Origin: Ktedonobacter racemifer
Lineage (GTDB): Bacteria > Chloroflexota > DTOL01 > JACQYG01
Direction: 5' to 3'
DNA: 7,128 nucleotides
Assembly (NCBI GenBank): GCA_020723545.1
Contig: DYIS01000131.1
Coordinates: forward strand, 1 to 7,128
Both the position numbers and the translations under genes were made by a program. Below the pieces are notes generated by a model. That model ran no database searches and was not told the origin of the DNA. It worked only from the letters and a program-made list of their open reading frames with translations. Position 1 is the first letter of the stretch. The number at the start of each line of letters is the position of its first letter. This document shows positions 1-7,128 of this stretch, one piece after another.

Positions 1-1
1 C

Positions 2-175
2 ACGCTGACGCCTTACGAGACTCCCACCCTGGCACCCACGCCTACGGCGCCGCCCACCCCCACCTTCCCGACCTTGCCAGCAACACCTACCCAGCCGGCG
101 CTGCCACCCACGCCCGAACCGACGTTGCCACCACCCCCGCCTCCACCGCCTCCGCAGCCAACGTGGCCTTTCTAG
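2..175 (+). CDS. C-terminal end of a Pro/Thr-rich protein (5' partial)
   Basis: An open frame enters from the left edge and stops at TAG (173-175), giving 57 residues. Nearly all are Pro and Thr, with a few Ala, Leu and Glu, arranged as repeated TPT/PTP/APTP units. It ends in nine consecutive prolines (codons 128-154) and then QPTWPF. No catalytic motif, membrane segment or LPXTG-type anchor is visible. Such low-complexity tails are common as linkers or stalks of exported or membrane-associated proteins, notably in Chloroflexota, but the function of the missing N-terminal part cannot be inferred. The proline codons are mixed (CCA, CCC, CCG, CCT), so this is not a simple trinucleotide expansion. 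The other two forward frames give no comparable composition. It runs in the same direction as asnS but is separated from it by 171 bases holding a hairpin and a promoter, so it is probably a separate transcript. Confidence 0.7.
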   Translation, partial: TLTPYETPTLAPTPTAPPTPTFPTLPATPTQPALPPTPEPTLPPPPPPPPPQPTWPF

Positions 176-195
176 CGTCTGTAGTCTTGGGCAAT

Positions 196-220
196 GCCGG
201 CGTTTTGAAGCCGGCCTTCT
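196..220 (+). terminator. possible intrinsic terminator of the Pro/Thr-rich gene
   Basis: GCCGGC (196-201) is repeated at 210-215. Because it is self-complementary, the two copies can form a 6-bp all-GC stem with an 8-base loop (GTTTTGAA), starting 20 bases after the upstream stop codon. The following bases, CTTCTC, are pyrimidine-rich but not a true T-run, so the call is tentative. It could also be an incidental GC-rich palindrome. Confidence 0.35.
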
Positions 221-241
221 CAATCACTCTACCCAGCCTCC

Positions 242-270
242 TTGACTAGGCCCGCTTTCCAGTGTAGAAT
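242..270 (+). promoter_or_regulatory. sigma70-type promoter upstream of asnS
   Basis: TTGACT (242-247) matches the -35 consensus at 5 of 6 positions. TAGAAT (265-270) matches the -10 consensus at 5 of 6. The spacer is exactly 17 bp. The predicted transcription start is near 277, giving an asnS leader of roughly 70 bases. It is well placed to drive asnS-gatC and probably the genes behind them. The call rests on consensus matching only. Confidence 0.6.
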
Positions 271-277
271 AGGGCTG

Positions 278-320
278 GCGGGGCAGTAGGGCCTGGCGTG
301 CCTCTAACCCCCGCATTTTT
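278..320 (+). promoter_or_regulatory. terminator-like hairpin in the asnS leader (possible attenuator)
   Basis: GCGGGG (278-283) is complementary to CCCCGC (309-314). Inside it, TAGGG (287-291) pairs with CCTCTA (301-306) using one G-U pair, leaving a small apical loop. The 3' arm is followed by A and then five Ts (316-320), the arrangement of an intrinsic terminator. It lies between the predicted promoter and the asnS ribosome binding region (GAGG, 334-337), so it could attenuate or stabilise the asnS transcript. Alternatively it could stop read-through from the upstream gene. No T-box sequence was recognised, and the space between promoter and hairpin is too short for a T-box stem I. Confidence 0.4.
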
Positions 321-346
321 GTGAGCCCAAAGCGAGGCGCAACGCC

Positions 347-1635
<1,289 letters not shown>

Positions 1636-1639
<4 letters not shown>

Positions 1640-1923
1640 AACTCACGGTTGATCAAGTCCGACACGTGGCCCACCTGGCACGACTGGCCTTGGAGCCGGA
1701 GGAGCTGGAGCGTTTCCGGGAGCAACTCTCAGCCATATTAGAGTACGCCGAGGTTCTGCAGGAACTCGATACCCAGGCCATCCCGGCCACGGCCATGGTG
1801 GTGCCCCTGGAGAACGTCATGCGCCCTGACCAGGCCGGACCGTCCCTTCCCCGGGAAGAGGTCCTGGCCAATGCTCCACAGAGGGAGCAGGATTGTTTCC
1901 GGGTCCGCGCCATCCTGGACTGA
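1636..1923 (+). CDS. gatC: Asp-tRNA(Asn)/Glu-tRNA(Gln) amidotransferase subunit C
   Basis: GatC is the small subunit of GatCAB. It wraps around the GatA-GatB interface and stabilises the complex. The 95-residue product matches the family length. It opens with the hallmark 'VDQVRHVAHLARLAL' helix, continues with an amphipathic helix (about residues 20-45, 'ELERFREQLSAILEYAEVLQELDT'-like pattern), then the extended 'LENVMRPD' segment (normally V.LRxD), and ends 'NAPQREQDCFRVRAILD', equivalent to the usual NAPE...FFRVP ending. It has no catalytic residues of its own. Its ATG lies inside the asnS stop (4-base overlap), so it is probably translated by coupling to asnS. The next gene is not gatA, as is common elsewhere, but a glycosyltransferase 22 bases downstream. 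Confidence 0.95.
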
Positions 1924-1945
1924 TTTCTTTTTAAGAGAGCACGTC

Positions 1946-2650
1946 GTGTTCATATCCGTCGTCATCCCGGCCCACAACGAGGAGAAGTACCTGGCCCGGG
2001 CCCTGGAGTCCCTACGCGCACAACGGTACCCCGCCTCCGAATATGAGATCATAGTCGTGGACAATTGCAGCACCGATGCCACTGCTGAGATCGCCCGGCG
2101 CTATGGCGCCATCGTGGTGCCCGAGGATGGCAAGGGGGTAGCCAGGGCACGGCAGACGGGGTTTGAGGCGGCCCGGGGCGAGATCATTGCCAGCACCGAC
2201 GGAGACGTGGACGCCCCTCCGGACTGGCTCCAGAACATGGCCGATGTCTTTCAGCAGAACCCCCAGGTCGGGGGCATGACCGGGCCGGTTCACCTCTACG
2301 ACGGCAATGGGCTCGTGCGCTGGTGGTTTCGTTATGTCAACAATAACTTCATTCGCTTCACCATGCTCCTGGGCTTTGGAGGCTTCTCCGGGAATAACTT
2401 CGCCGTACGGCGAGAGCCATTCTTGAGGGTGGGTGGCTTTCGAACGTCGCTCCTGGGAGGCGAGGACACCGACCTGGCCTTGCGCCTGCGCATGGTCACC
2501 AAGCTGGTCTACGATCAGCGCACGCTCATGCGCGCCTCCGCCCGCCGGGCCAGGGAGGGATACCTCCAGATCATGGTCAGGGCTGCGGCCACCCACGTCA
2601 GGCTCTGGTGGCTGGACCGGCAGCCCGATGGGTTTACGGATATCAGATAA
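1946..2650 (+). CDS. family 2 (GT-A fold) glycosyltransferase
   Basis: The product is predicted to transfer a sugar from a nucleotide-sugar donor to an unknown acceptor. It is 234 residues from the GTG at 1946. The N terminus 'MFISVVIPAHNEEKYL' is the typical GT2 opening strand. Nucleotide-binding residues follow at 'VVDNCSTDAT' (D39), then the metal-binding DxD-type motif 'STDGDVDAPPDW' (D85, D87, D89). The acceptor-side region is 'GGFSGNNFAVRR' with 'GGFRTSLLGGEDTDLALRL' (E173, D174). No clear transmembrane helix is present; the C terminus is basic and Trp-rich and could lie against the membrane. The frame stays open back to an ATG at 1871, but that start would overlap gatC by 53 bases and add an unrelated 25-residue tail. 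The GTG with an AGAGAG element about 6 bases upstream is preferred. It sits between gatC and gatA, an unusual place with no obvious functional link; cell-envelope or polysaccharide synthesis is the general guess. The substrate cannot be read from the sequence. Confidence 0.88.
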   Translation: MFISVVIPAHNEEKYLARALESLRAQRYPASEYEIIVVDNCSTDATAEIARRYGAIVVPEDGKGVARARQTGFEAARGEIIASTDGDVDAPPDWLQNMADVFQQNPQVGGMTGPVHLYDGNGLVRWWFRYVNNNFIRFTMLLGFGGFSGNNFAVRREPFLRVGGFRTSLLGGEDTDLALRLRMVTKLVYDQRTLMRASARRAREGYLQIMVRAAATHVRLWWLDRQPDGFTDIR

Positions 2651-2655
2651 TAACC

Positions 2656-2693
2656 AGTAGCAGGTAGCAAGTAGCAGGCGCAATTCGCCATTC
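2656..2693. repeat. heptad tandem repeat plus GCAATTCGCCATTC motif
   Basis: Three perfectly phased 7-bp units with consensus RGTAGCA (AGTAGCA 2656-2662, GGTAGCA 2663-2669, AGTAGCA 2670-2676) are followed directly by GGCGCAATTCGCCATTC (2677-2693). The stretch fills most of the gap between the glycosyltransferase stop and gatA. It lies outside coding sequence and looks like a short dispersed intergenic repeat rather than a regulatory operator. Only one copy is in this window, so dispersal cannot be tested here. Confidence 0.6.
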
Positions 2694-2705
2694 ACTCGGA
2701 CCGAC

Positions 2706-4166
2706 GTGGAACTATTCGAACTGACCCTACATGAGGCCAGCGATCTTTTGAGGCAGCACCTGATCTCCTCTACCGAGCTCACCAAGGCGGTCCTGGGGAG
2801 GATAGAAGCGGTTGAGGCCAAGGTGAAGGCCTTTGTCACTTTGACCCCGGAGCTGGCCCTGGAGCAGGCGCACCAAGCCGATGCACTCCTGGCCGGTCGG
2901 GCTGAGCCCCCCTCTCCGCTCACCGGCATCCCCATGGCCCTTAAGGACATCATCTGCACCAAGGGGATTCGCACCACTTGTGCCTCGCGCATGCTGGAGA
3001 ACTTCATCCCGCCCTACGATGCCATAGTAGTGGAGCGTTTGCGGGCCGCGGGGGCGGTGTTCGTGGGCAAAACCAACATGGACGAGTTCGCCATGGGCTC
3101 CTCCACCGAGAACTCGGCCTTCTATCCCACCGTCAATCCCTGGGCCGCCGATAGGGTGCCGGGAGGCTCCAGCGGCGGTTCCGCGGCCTCGGTATCCAGC
3201 GGTGGAGCCTTCTATGCCCTGGGCACTGACACCGGCGGGAGTGTGCGCCTGCCCGCCAGTTTTTGCGGCCTGGTGGGCCTGAAGCCCACCTACGGCCGGG
3301 TGTCCCGGTATGGCCTGGTGGCCTTCGCCTCCTCCCTGGATCAGGTCGGGGTCCTGGCCAAGGACGTGACCGACTGTGCCCTGGCCTTACAGGTCATAGC
3401 GGGCTACGATCCAAACGACTCCACCTCCGTAGATACGCCGGTGCCGGACTATCATCGAGGACTGCAGGGAGGCCTCCGTGGCTTGCGGCTGGGGGTGCCG
3501 AAGGAGTACTTCGTGGAGGGTATGCAGCCAGAGGTAGCCGCCGTGCTCCGGCAGGCCCTGGACAAGCTCTCGGAACTGGGGGCCGAGCTGCGCGAGGTTA
3601 ACATGCCTCACACCGGGTATTCCCTGCCGGCGTATTACCTGATCGCCCCCGCCGAGGCCTCGGCCAACCTGGCCCGCTATGACGGGGTGAAGTATGGCTA
3701 CTCAGACCAGAAGGCCGAGGACCTATGGGACGCCTATGCCCGGACCCGGGGCCATGGCTTCGGGCCGGAGGTGAAACGGCGCATCATGCTGGGCACCTAT
3801 GCCCTCTCCGCCGGCTATTACGACGCCTATTATCTCAAGGCCCAGAAGGTCCGCACCCTGATCAAGCAGGACTTCGACCAGGCCTTCAAGGATTTCCAGG
3901 CCCTGGTGGTCCCCACCTCGCCCACGGTGGCCTTCAGGCTGGGGGACAAGACCGGCGATCCCCTGGCCATGTACCTGTCAGACGTATGTACCCTTACTGC
4001 CAACCTGGCCGGCATCCCCGCGATATCCATCCCCTGTGGTTTCGTGGACGGCCTGCCGGTGGGCTTGCAGATCTTGGGGCCGCCTTTCGCCGAGGACCTG
4101 CTCCTACGCGTGGCCTACGCTTATGAGCAGGCCACTACCTGGCACCGGCAGCGGCCCAGGATCTAG
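2706..4166 (+). CDS. gatA: Asp-tRNA(Asn)/Glu-tRNA(Gln) amidotransferase subunit A
   Basis: GatA is the glutaminase subunit of GatCAB. It hydrolyses glutamine and passes ammonia through a channel to the GatB active site, where the activated Glu-tRNA(Gln) or Asp-tRNA(Asn) is amidated. The 486-residue product has the family length. The amidase-signature Ser-cisSer-Lys triad is visible: Lys80 in 'PMALKDIICTKG', Ser155 in 'PGGSSGGSAA', and nucleophile Ser179 in 'GTDTGGSVRLPAS'. 'GKTNMDEFAMGSSTENSAF' (about 121-139) and 'GLKPTYGRVSRYGLVAFASSLDQ' split around residues 191-213 are classic GatA segments. The C-terminal 'NLAGIPAISIPCGF...GLPVGLQILG' is also intact. The GTG start at 2706 gives the usual 'ELTLHEASDLL' N terminus. 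No strong Shine-Dalgarno is seen upstream. The gap of 55 bases after the glycosyltransferase contains a heptad repeat, so transcription could be continuous or re-initiated. Confidence 0.97.
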   Translation: MELFELTLHEASDLLRQHLISSTELTKAVLGRIEAVEAKVKAFVTLTPELALEQAHQADALLAGRAEPPSPLTGIPMALKDIICTKGIRTTCASRMLENFIPPYDAIVVERLRAAGAVFVGKTNMDEFAMGSSTENSAFYPTVNPWAADRVPGGSSGGSAASVSSGGAFYALGTDTGGSVRLPASFCGLVGLKPTYGRVSRYGLVAFASSLDQVGVLAKDVTDCALALQVIAGYDPNDSTSVDTPVPDYHRGLQGGLRGLRLGVPKEYFVEGMQPEVAAVLRQALDKLSELGAELREVNMPHTGYSLPAYYLIAPAEASANLARYDGVKYGYSDQKAEDLWDAYARTRGHGFGPEVKRRIMLGTYALSAGYYDAYYLKAQKVRTLIKQDFDQAFKDFQALVVPTSPTVAFRLGDKTGDPLAMYLSDVCTLTANLAGIPAISIPCGFVDGLPVGLQILGPPFAEDLLLRVAYAYEQATTWHRQRPRI

Positions 4167-4172
4167 GGCCAA

Positions 4173-4418
4173 ATGTCGCCGCAAATGGAAGACGATAACG
4201 AGGACTGGGCGAACCGGATCATAGTCAAATGTTACTCGGGTTATAAGTACCCCCAGGAGCCCCAGGCCCTCTGGTGGCAGAACCGGGAATGGAAGGTCAA
4301 GGAGATAGCCCGGGCCTGGCTGGAGCCCGGCAAGGCGTATTTTCAGGTGCTGGCCGACGAAGGAGCGACGTTCCTCATCTGGTACGATGAGAGCCAGGAC
4401 TGCTGGTTCATGAAGTAG
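4173..4418 (+). CDS. small hypothetical protein, 81 residues
   Basis: An 81-residue acidic protein starts 6 bases after the gatA stop. TAGGG, overlapping that stop, serves as a plausible ribosome binding site. After a short acidic lead (MEDDNEDW) it reads 'RIIVKCYSGYKYPQEPQALWW', then 'REWKVKEIARAWLEPGKAYFQV', then 'DEGATFLIWYDESQDCWFMK'. The alternating hydrophobic pattern and the order strand, 'R-W-V-x-E-I-x-x-x-W', strand, 'Y-D-E-x-x-D-x-W' suggest a small all-beta fold. From memory it resembles small uncharacterised proteins of the DUF6504-like type, but I cannot verify that. There is no signal peptide or membrane helix. An internal ATG at 4185 is an alternative start. The tight spacing to gatA and the structured sequence argue it is real rather than a spurious frame. 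Function unknown. Confidence 0.72.
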   Translation: MSPQMEDDNEDWANRIIVKCYSGYKYPQEPQALWWQNREWKVKEIARAWLEPGKAYFQVLADEGATFLIWYDESQDCWFMK

Positions 4419-4457
4419 CATTTCTTTAAATAAAGAGCCAGGGCTGGCCGAATGCTC

Positions 4458-4466
4458 GAGGAGGAG
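4458..4466 (+). promoter_or_regulatory. strong Shine-Dalgarno site of ald
   Basis: GAGGAGGAG contains GGAGG (4460-4464), 7 bases before the ald ATG at 4472. It is the best ribosome binding site in the window, in contrast to gatA and gatB, which show no clear one. It fixes the ald start and suggests that ald is translated efficiently and independently of its upstream neighbour. Confidence 0.8.
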
Positions 4467-4471
4467 AGACG

Positions 4472-5584
4472 ATGAACATCGGTGTCCCAAGAGAGATCAA
4501 GGACAACGAATACCGGGTGGCAGCCACGCCGGCGGGGATTGAGATACTGGTCAAGGCCGGCCACCACGTTCTGGTGGAGACCGGCGCCGGGGAGGGCAGC
4601 GGCTTCACCGATGCCGAGTACGCTCAGGTAGGTGCGGCCATCGCCCCCACCCATGCCGAGGCCTTCACTAAAACAGACATGGTGCTAAAGGTCAAGGAAC
4701 CCCTGCCCCCGGAATACGAGCTCCTCCGGCCGGGGCTGATCCTGTTCACCTACCTGCACCTGGCGGCCATGGAGGAGCTGACTCGCGAACTTGTGAGGAA
4801 AAAGGTTACCGCCGTGGCCTACGAGACCGTGCAGTTGTCCGACGGCACCCTGCCGCTCCTGACCCCCATGAGCGAGGTGGCCGGCCGCATGGCAGTGCAG
4901 GTCGGCGCTCACTATCTGGAGAAAATGAACGGCGGCCGGGGCAAGCTTCTGGGCGGTGTGCCAGGGGTGAGCCCTTGCAACGTGGTGATCATCGGGGGAG
5001 GCACCGTGGGCATCAACGCCGCCCAGATAGCCCTGGGCATGGGCGCCCAGGTGACCATCATCGATAAGAACGCTGAGCGCTTGCGTTACCTGAGCGAGGT
5101 GCTCCACGGGAGGCTGGTGACCCTGATGTCCAACCCCCTGAACATCGCCCAGGCAGTGAGCTATGCCGACCTGGTGATTGGGGCGGTGCTGGTGCCCGGA
5201 GCCAAGGCCCCTCACCTGGTCACCAGGGAGATGGTCAAGACCATGAAGACGGGGTCCGTCGTGGTGGACGTGGCGGTGGACCAGGGAGGCTGCGTGGAGA
5301 CCTGCCATCCCACCGCCCACAGCGCTCCCACCTATACCGTGGATGGCGTCGTCCATTACTGCGTCACCAACATGCCCGGGGCGGTGCCGCGAACCTCCAC
5401 CTATGCCCTGAGCAACGTCACCCTGCCCTACGCCCTGAAGCTGGCGAATCTGGGCTTTGTGAACGCAGTGAAGGCCAATCCGGCCCTGGCCAAGGGCGTC
5501 AACGTCTACACCGGGCACGTCACCTACAAGGCCGTGGCCGATGCCTTCGGGATGGAATATCGCCCGCTGGAATCTCTGTTGTAA
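4472..5584 (+). CDS. ald: alanine dehydrogenase (NAD-dependent)
   Basis: The enzyme catalyses reversible oxidative deamination of L-alanine to pyruvate and ammonia with NAD+, in the cytoplasm, usually as a hexamer. The 370-residue product has the family length. The N-terminal substrate domain opens 'MNIGVPREIKDNEYRVAATP' (Arg15). The pyruvate and catalytic residues fall at Lys75 ('VLKVKEP'), His96 ('LFTYLHLA') and Asp270 ('VDVAVDQGG'), the same numbering as the well-studied mycobacterial enzyme. The NAD-binding Rossmann motif is 'VVIIGGGTVGINAAQIALGMGA' split around residues 171-192, followed by 'VTIIDKN' with Asp198 for the adenosine ribose. This distinguishes it from the related transhydrogenase alpha subunit, which is longer or carries membrane parts. 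The start is fixed by a strong ribosome binding site. It lies between the small gene and gatB, 6 bases before gatB, so co-transcription with gatB is likely. Its metabolic role here (alanine catabolism or ammonia assimilation) is not decided by the sequence. Confidence 0.96.
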   Translation: MNIGVPREIKDNEYRVAATPAGIEILVKAGHHVLVETGAGEGSGFTDAEYAQVGAAIAPTHAEAFTKTDMVLKVKEPLPPEYELLRPGLILFTYLHLAAMEELTRELVRKKVTAVAYETVQLSDGTLPLLTPMSEVAGRMAVQVGAHYLEKMNGGRGKLLGGVPGVSPCNVVIIGGGTVGINAAQIALGMGAQVTIIDKNAERLRYLSEVLHGRLVTLMSNPLNIAQAVSYADLVIGAVLVPGAKAPHLVTREMVKTMKTGSVVVDVAVDQGGCVETCHPTAHSAPTYTVDGVVHYCVTNMPGAVPRTSTYALSNVTLPYALKLANLGFVNAVKANPALAKGVNVYTGHVTYKAVADAFGMEYRPLESLL

Positions 5585-5590
5585 AAGTTC

Positions 5591-7024
5591 ATGGAATACG
5601 AGCCGATCATCGGGCTGGAGACCCACGCCCAGCTTCTAACCGAATCTAAAATGTTCTGCCGCTGCCGGGCCGATTACGCCGCGGCGCCGCCCAACACCCT
5701 GGTCTGCCCGGTGTGCCTGGGCCTCCCCGGTGTCCTCCCGGTCATCAACCGCCGGGCGGTAGAATACACGGTCATGACCGCTCTGGCCCTGAACTGCTCG
5801 TTTCCCGAACACGCCAAGTTCGACCGTAAGAACTACCATTACCCAGACCTACCTAAGGGCTACCAGATCTCCCAGTACGACCTGCCCCTGTCACAGAACG
5901 GCTGGCTGGCCGTGGACAGCCCGGGCGGGCCCAAGCGCATCCGCATCCGCCGGGTGCACCTGGAGGAGGACACCGCCAAGCTTTTCCACGTGGCCAACCA
6001 GGGTGAGACCTACAGCCTCATTGACTTTAATCGGGCCGGCGTGCCCCTGATGGAGATCGTCACCGAGCATGACTTCGCCTCAGTGGACGAAGTGCGCCAG
6101 TACATCATCAAGCTGCGCGCCATCCTGCGCTACCTGGGTGTCTGCAGCGGCGACATGGAAACGGGGGCCATGCGCTTCGAGGCCAACATCTCCCTGAGGC
6201 CCAAAGGCAGCGACAAGTACGGCACCAAGGTGGAGGTCAAAAACCTCAATAGCTTTCGCGCCGTCCTTAAGTCACTGCAGTATGAGATGGACCGCCAAGC
6301 GAGGCTTCTCGAGGCAGGAGGCCAGGTAAAGCAGGAAACCATGGGCTGGGACGACGCGGGCAACGTCACCGTGGTTCAAAGGAGCAAGGAGGAGGCCGAC
6401 GATTACCGTTATTTCCCTGAGCCCGACCTGCCGCCCCTGGTGCTGAGCCGGGAGTGGATAGAGTCCCTCCGCGCCAGGCTCCCGGAACTGCCCGACGCCA
6501 AGCGCCAGCGCCTGGTGGCCCAGTACGGCATAACCCCTTACGATGCCGGCATCCTCACTGGCGAGAAGGCCCTGGCAGAGTACTTCGAGGCCTGCGCGGC
6601 CAGGCATCCTAACGCCAAGGCGGTCGCTAACTGGATCACCAGGGATCTGTTGCAACTGTTGAACTCCACGAATACCACCATCGAGGCCTGCCCGGTGACG
6701 CCGGACAGTCTCGCCCAGATGCTGAAGCTCCTGGACGACGGCGTCATATCCAGTAAGCTGGCCAAGACGGTGTTCGAGGAGATGTTCAAGGCCGGCAAGG
6801 GGCCCGAAGAGATCGTCGCTGCCCAGGGGCTCATTCAGATCAGTGATGCGTCGCAGATCGAGAGCATCGTAGAGGAGGTCATGGCCACGAATCCCCGGGC
6901 GGTGGCCGATTTTCGGGCGGGCAAGGAGCAGGCCCTAACCTTCCTGGTGGGCCAGGTGATGAAGGCCACCAGGGGCCGCGCCAGCCCGGCCCTGGCCAAC
7001 GAGATCCTGCGGCGCAAGCTGTGA
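5591..7024 (+). CDS. gatB: Asp-tRNA(Asn)/Glu-tRNA(Gln) amidotransferase subunit B
   Basis: GatB binds the misacylated tRNA, activates the Glu or Asp side chain with ATP, and amidates it with ammonia from GatA. The 477-residue product is full length. The N-terminal catalytic domain has 'IIGLETHAQL' (E10, H12, metal site; the family form is usually GLEVHxQL). A zinc site follows with C23/C25 ('FCRC') and C39/C42 ('CPVC'). Further signatures are 'HLEEDTAKLFH' (E125, E126), 'DFNRAGVPLMEIV' (145-157), 'MRFEANISLRP', 'KVEVKNLNSF' (213-222) and 'RSKEEADDYRYFPEPDLPPL' (264-283). The C-terminal helical and YqeY-like tRNA-binding tail ends 'GRASPALANEILRRKL'. The ATG lies 6 bases after ald with no visible Shine-Dalgarno (AAAAGTTC upstream), so it may depend on coupling to ald translation. 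It is separated from gatA by two unrelated genes. Confidence 0.97.
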   Translation: MEYEPIIGLETHAQLLTESKMFCRCRADYAAAPPNTLVCPVCLGLPGVLPVINRRAVEYTVMTALALNCSFPEHAKFDRKNYHYPDLPKGYQISQYDLPLSQNGWLAVDSPGGPKRIRIRRVHLEEDTAKLFHVANQGETYSLIDFNRAGVPLMEIVTEHDFASVDEVRQYIIKLRAILRYLGVCSGDMETGAMRFEANISLRPKGSDKYGTKVEVKNLNSFRAVLKSLQYEMDRQARLLEAGGQVKQETMGWDDAGNVTVVQRSKEEADDYRYFPEPDLPPLVLSREWIESLRARLPELPDAKRQRLVAQYGITPYDAGILTGEKALAEYFEACAARHPNAKAVANWITRDLLQLLNSTNTTIEACPVTPDSLAQMLKLLDDGVISSKLAKTVFEEMFKAGKGPEEIVAAQGLIQISDASQIESIVEEVMATNPRAVADFRAGKEQALTFLVGQVMKATRGRASPALANEILRRKL

Positions 7025-7058
7025 ATGGCAGAGTCTTCTCATTAGCAAAGAATTAGCG

Positions 7059-7074
7059 CCAGTTTCTTTACTGG
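7059..7074. terminator. weak hairpin downstream of gatB
   Basis: CCAGT (7059-7063) and ACTGG (7070-7074) form a 5-bp stem with the loop TTCTTT, 34 bases after the gatB stop. No T-run follows, so it is at best a weak or factor-dependent end signal. The surrounding 104 bases to the window edge are more AT-rich than the genes and contain no open frame of note. Confidence 0.2.
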
Positions 7075-7128
7075 AGACCCTTGCATAATTCATCCAGACA
7101 CATAGTGAGCCAGCACCCGAGCAGGCGA

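Noticed and set aside
2012..3007. 331-codon minus-strand frame spanning the glycosyltransferase and gatA
   Set aside because: It crosses two well-supported plus-strand genes and their spacer, and shows no family signature.
4424..4435. AT-rich CTTTAAATAAAG before ald, considered as a -10 region or operator
   Set aside because: No acceptable -35 element lies 16-18 bases upstream, and the -10 match is poor. It may simply be spacer. The nearby GCCA/TGGC hairpin (4437-4448) has no T-run.
4685..5626. 313-codon open frame on the minus strand opposite ald
   Set aside because: It is rich in His, Gly and Gln and has no domain pattern. It mirrors the codons of ald, whose catalytic residues are all intact.
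7081..7104. Possible promoter (TTGCAT, or CATAAT as a -10) after gatB
   Set aside because: CATAAT (7084-7089) is a fair -10, but nothing like a -35 lies 17 bases upstream, and TTGCAT has no -10 at the right distance. No downstream gene is visible to support it.

Overview
The window is GC-rich bacterial DNA. It carries a one-direction (+ strand) cluster built around tRNA-dependent amide aminoacyl-tRNA synthesis. The order is: the 3' end of a Pro/Thr-rich protein gene, then asnS, gatC, a family-2 glycosyltransferase, gatA, an 81-codon hypothetical gene, ald (alanine dehydrogenase) and gatB. The high GC, GTG starts, weak Shine-Dalgarno signals on several genes and the 'TPTPTAPPTPT'-type tail together suggest a Chloroflexota (Anaerolineae-like) bacterium. 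That placement is inference from style only; no marker in the window proves it.

Layout. Bases 2-175 encode the C-terminal 57 residues of a Pro/Thr-rich protein that ends in a run of nine prolines. It is followed by a small GC-rich hairpin (196-215). A good sigma70-type promoter (TTGACT, 17 bp, TAGAAT at 242-270) precedes asnS. Between this promoter and the asnS GTG start (347) lies a long imperfect hairpin followed by five Ts (278-320), which looks like a terminator or attenuator. asnS and gatC overlap by 4 bases (ATGA). The glycosyltransferase starts 22 bases after gatC. A 55-base gap holding a 7-bp tandem repeat separates it from gatA. The 81-codon gene starts 6 bases after gatA, ald follows 53 bases later with a strong ribosome binding site, and gatB starts 6 bases after ald. 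The last 104 bases hold no recognisable gene.

How the genes fit. GatC, GatA and GatB form the GatCAB amidotransferase, which converts Glu-tRNA(Gln) to Gln-tRNA(Gln), and Asp-tRNA(Asn) to Asn-tRNA(Asn) where needed. With a dedicated AsnRS encoded in the same cluster, GatCAB is most simply expected to serve Gln-tRNA(Gln) here. All catalytic residues I can place are present in GatA (Lys80, Ser155, Ser179), GatB (CxC/CxxC zinc ligands, E10/H12) and Ald (R15, K75, H96, D270). The three gat genes are not contiguous: a glycosyltransferase, a hypothetical gene and ald interrupt them. Overall this is mostly a housekeeping region. The items most worth checking are the asnS leader hairpin, the interrupted gat operon, the short heptad repeat and the small unknown protein. 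I did not find an obviously new defence or mobile system.
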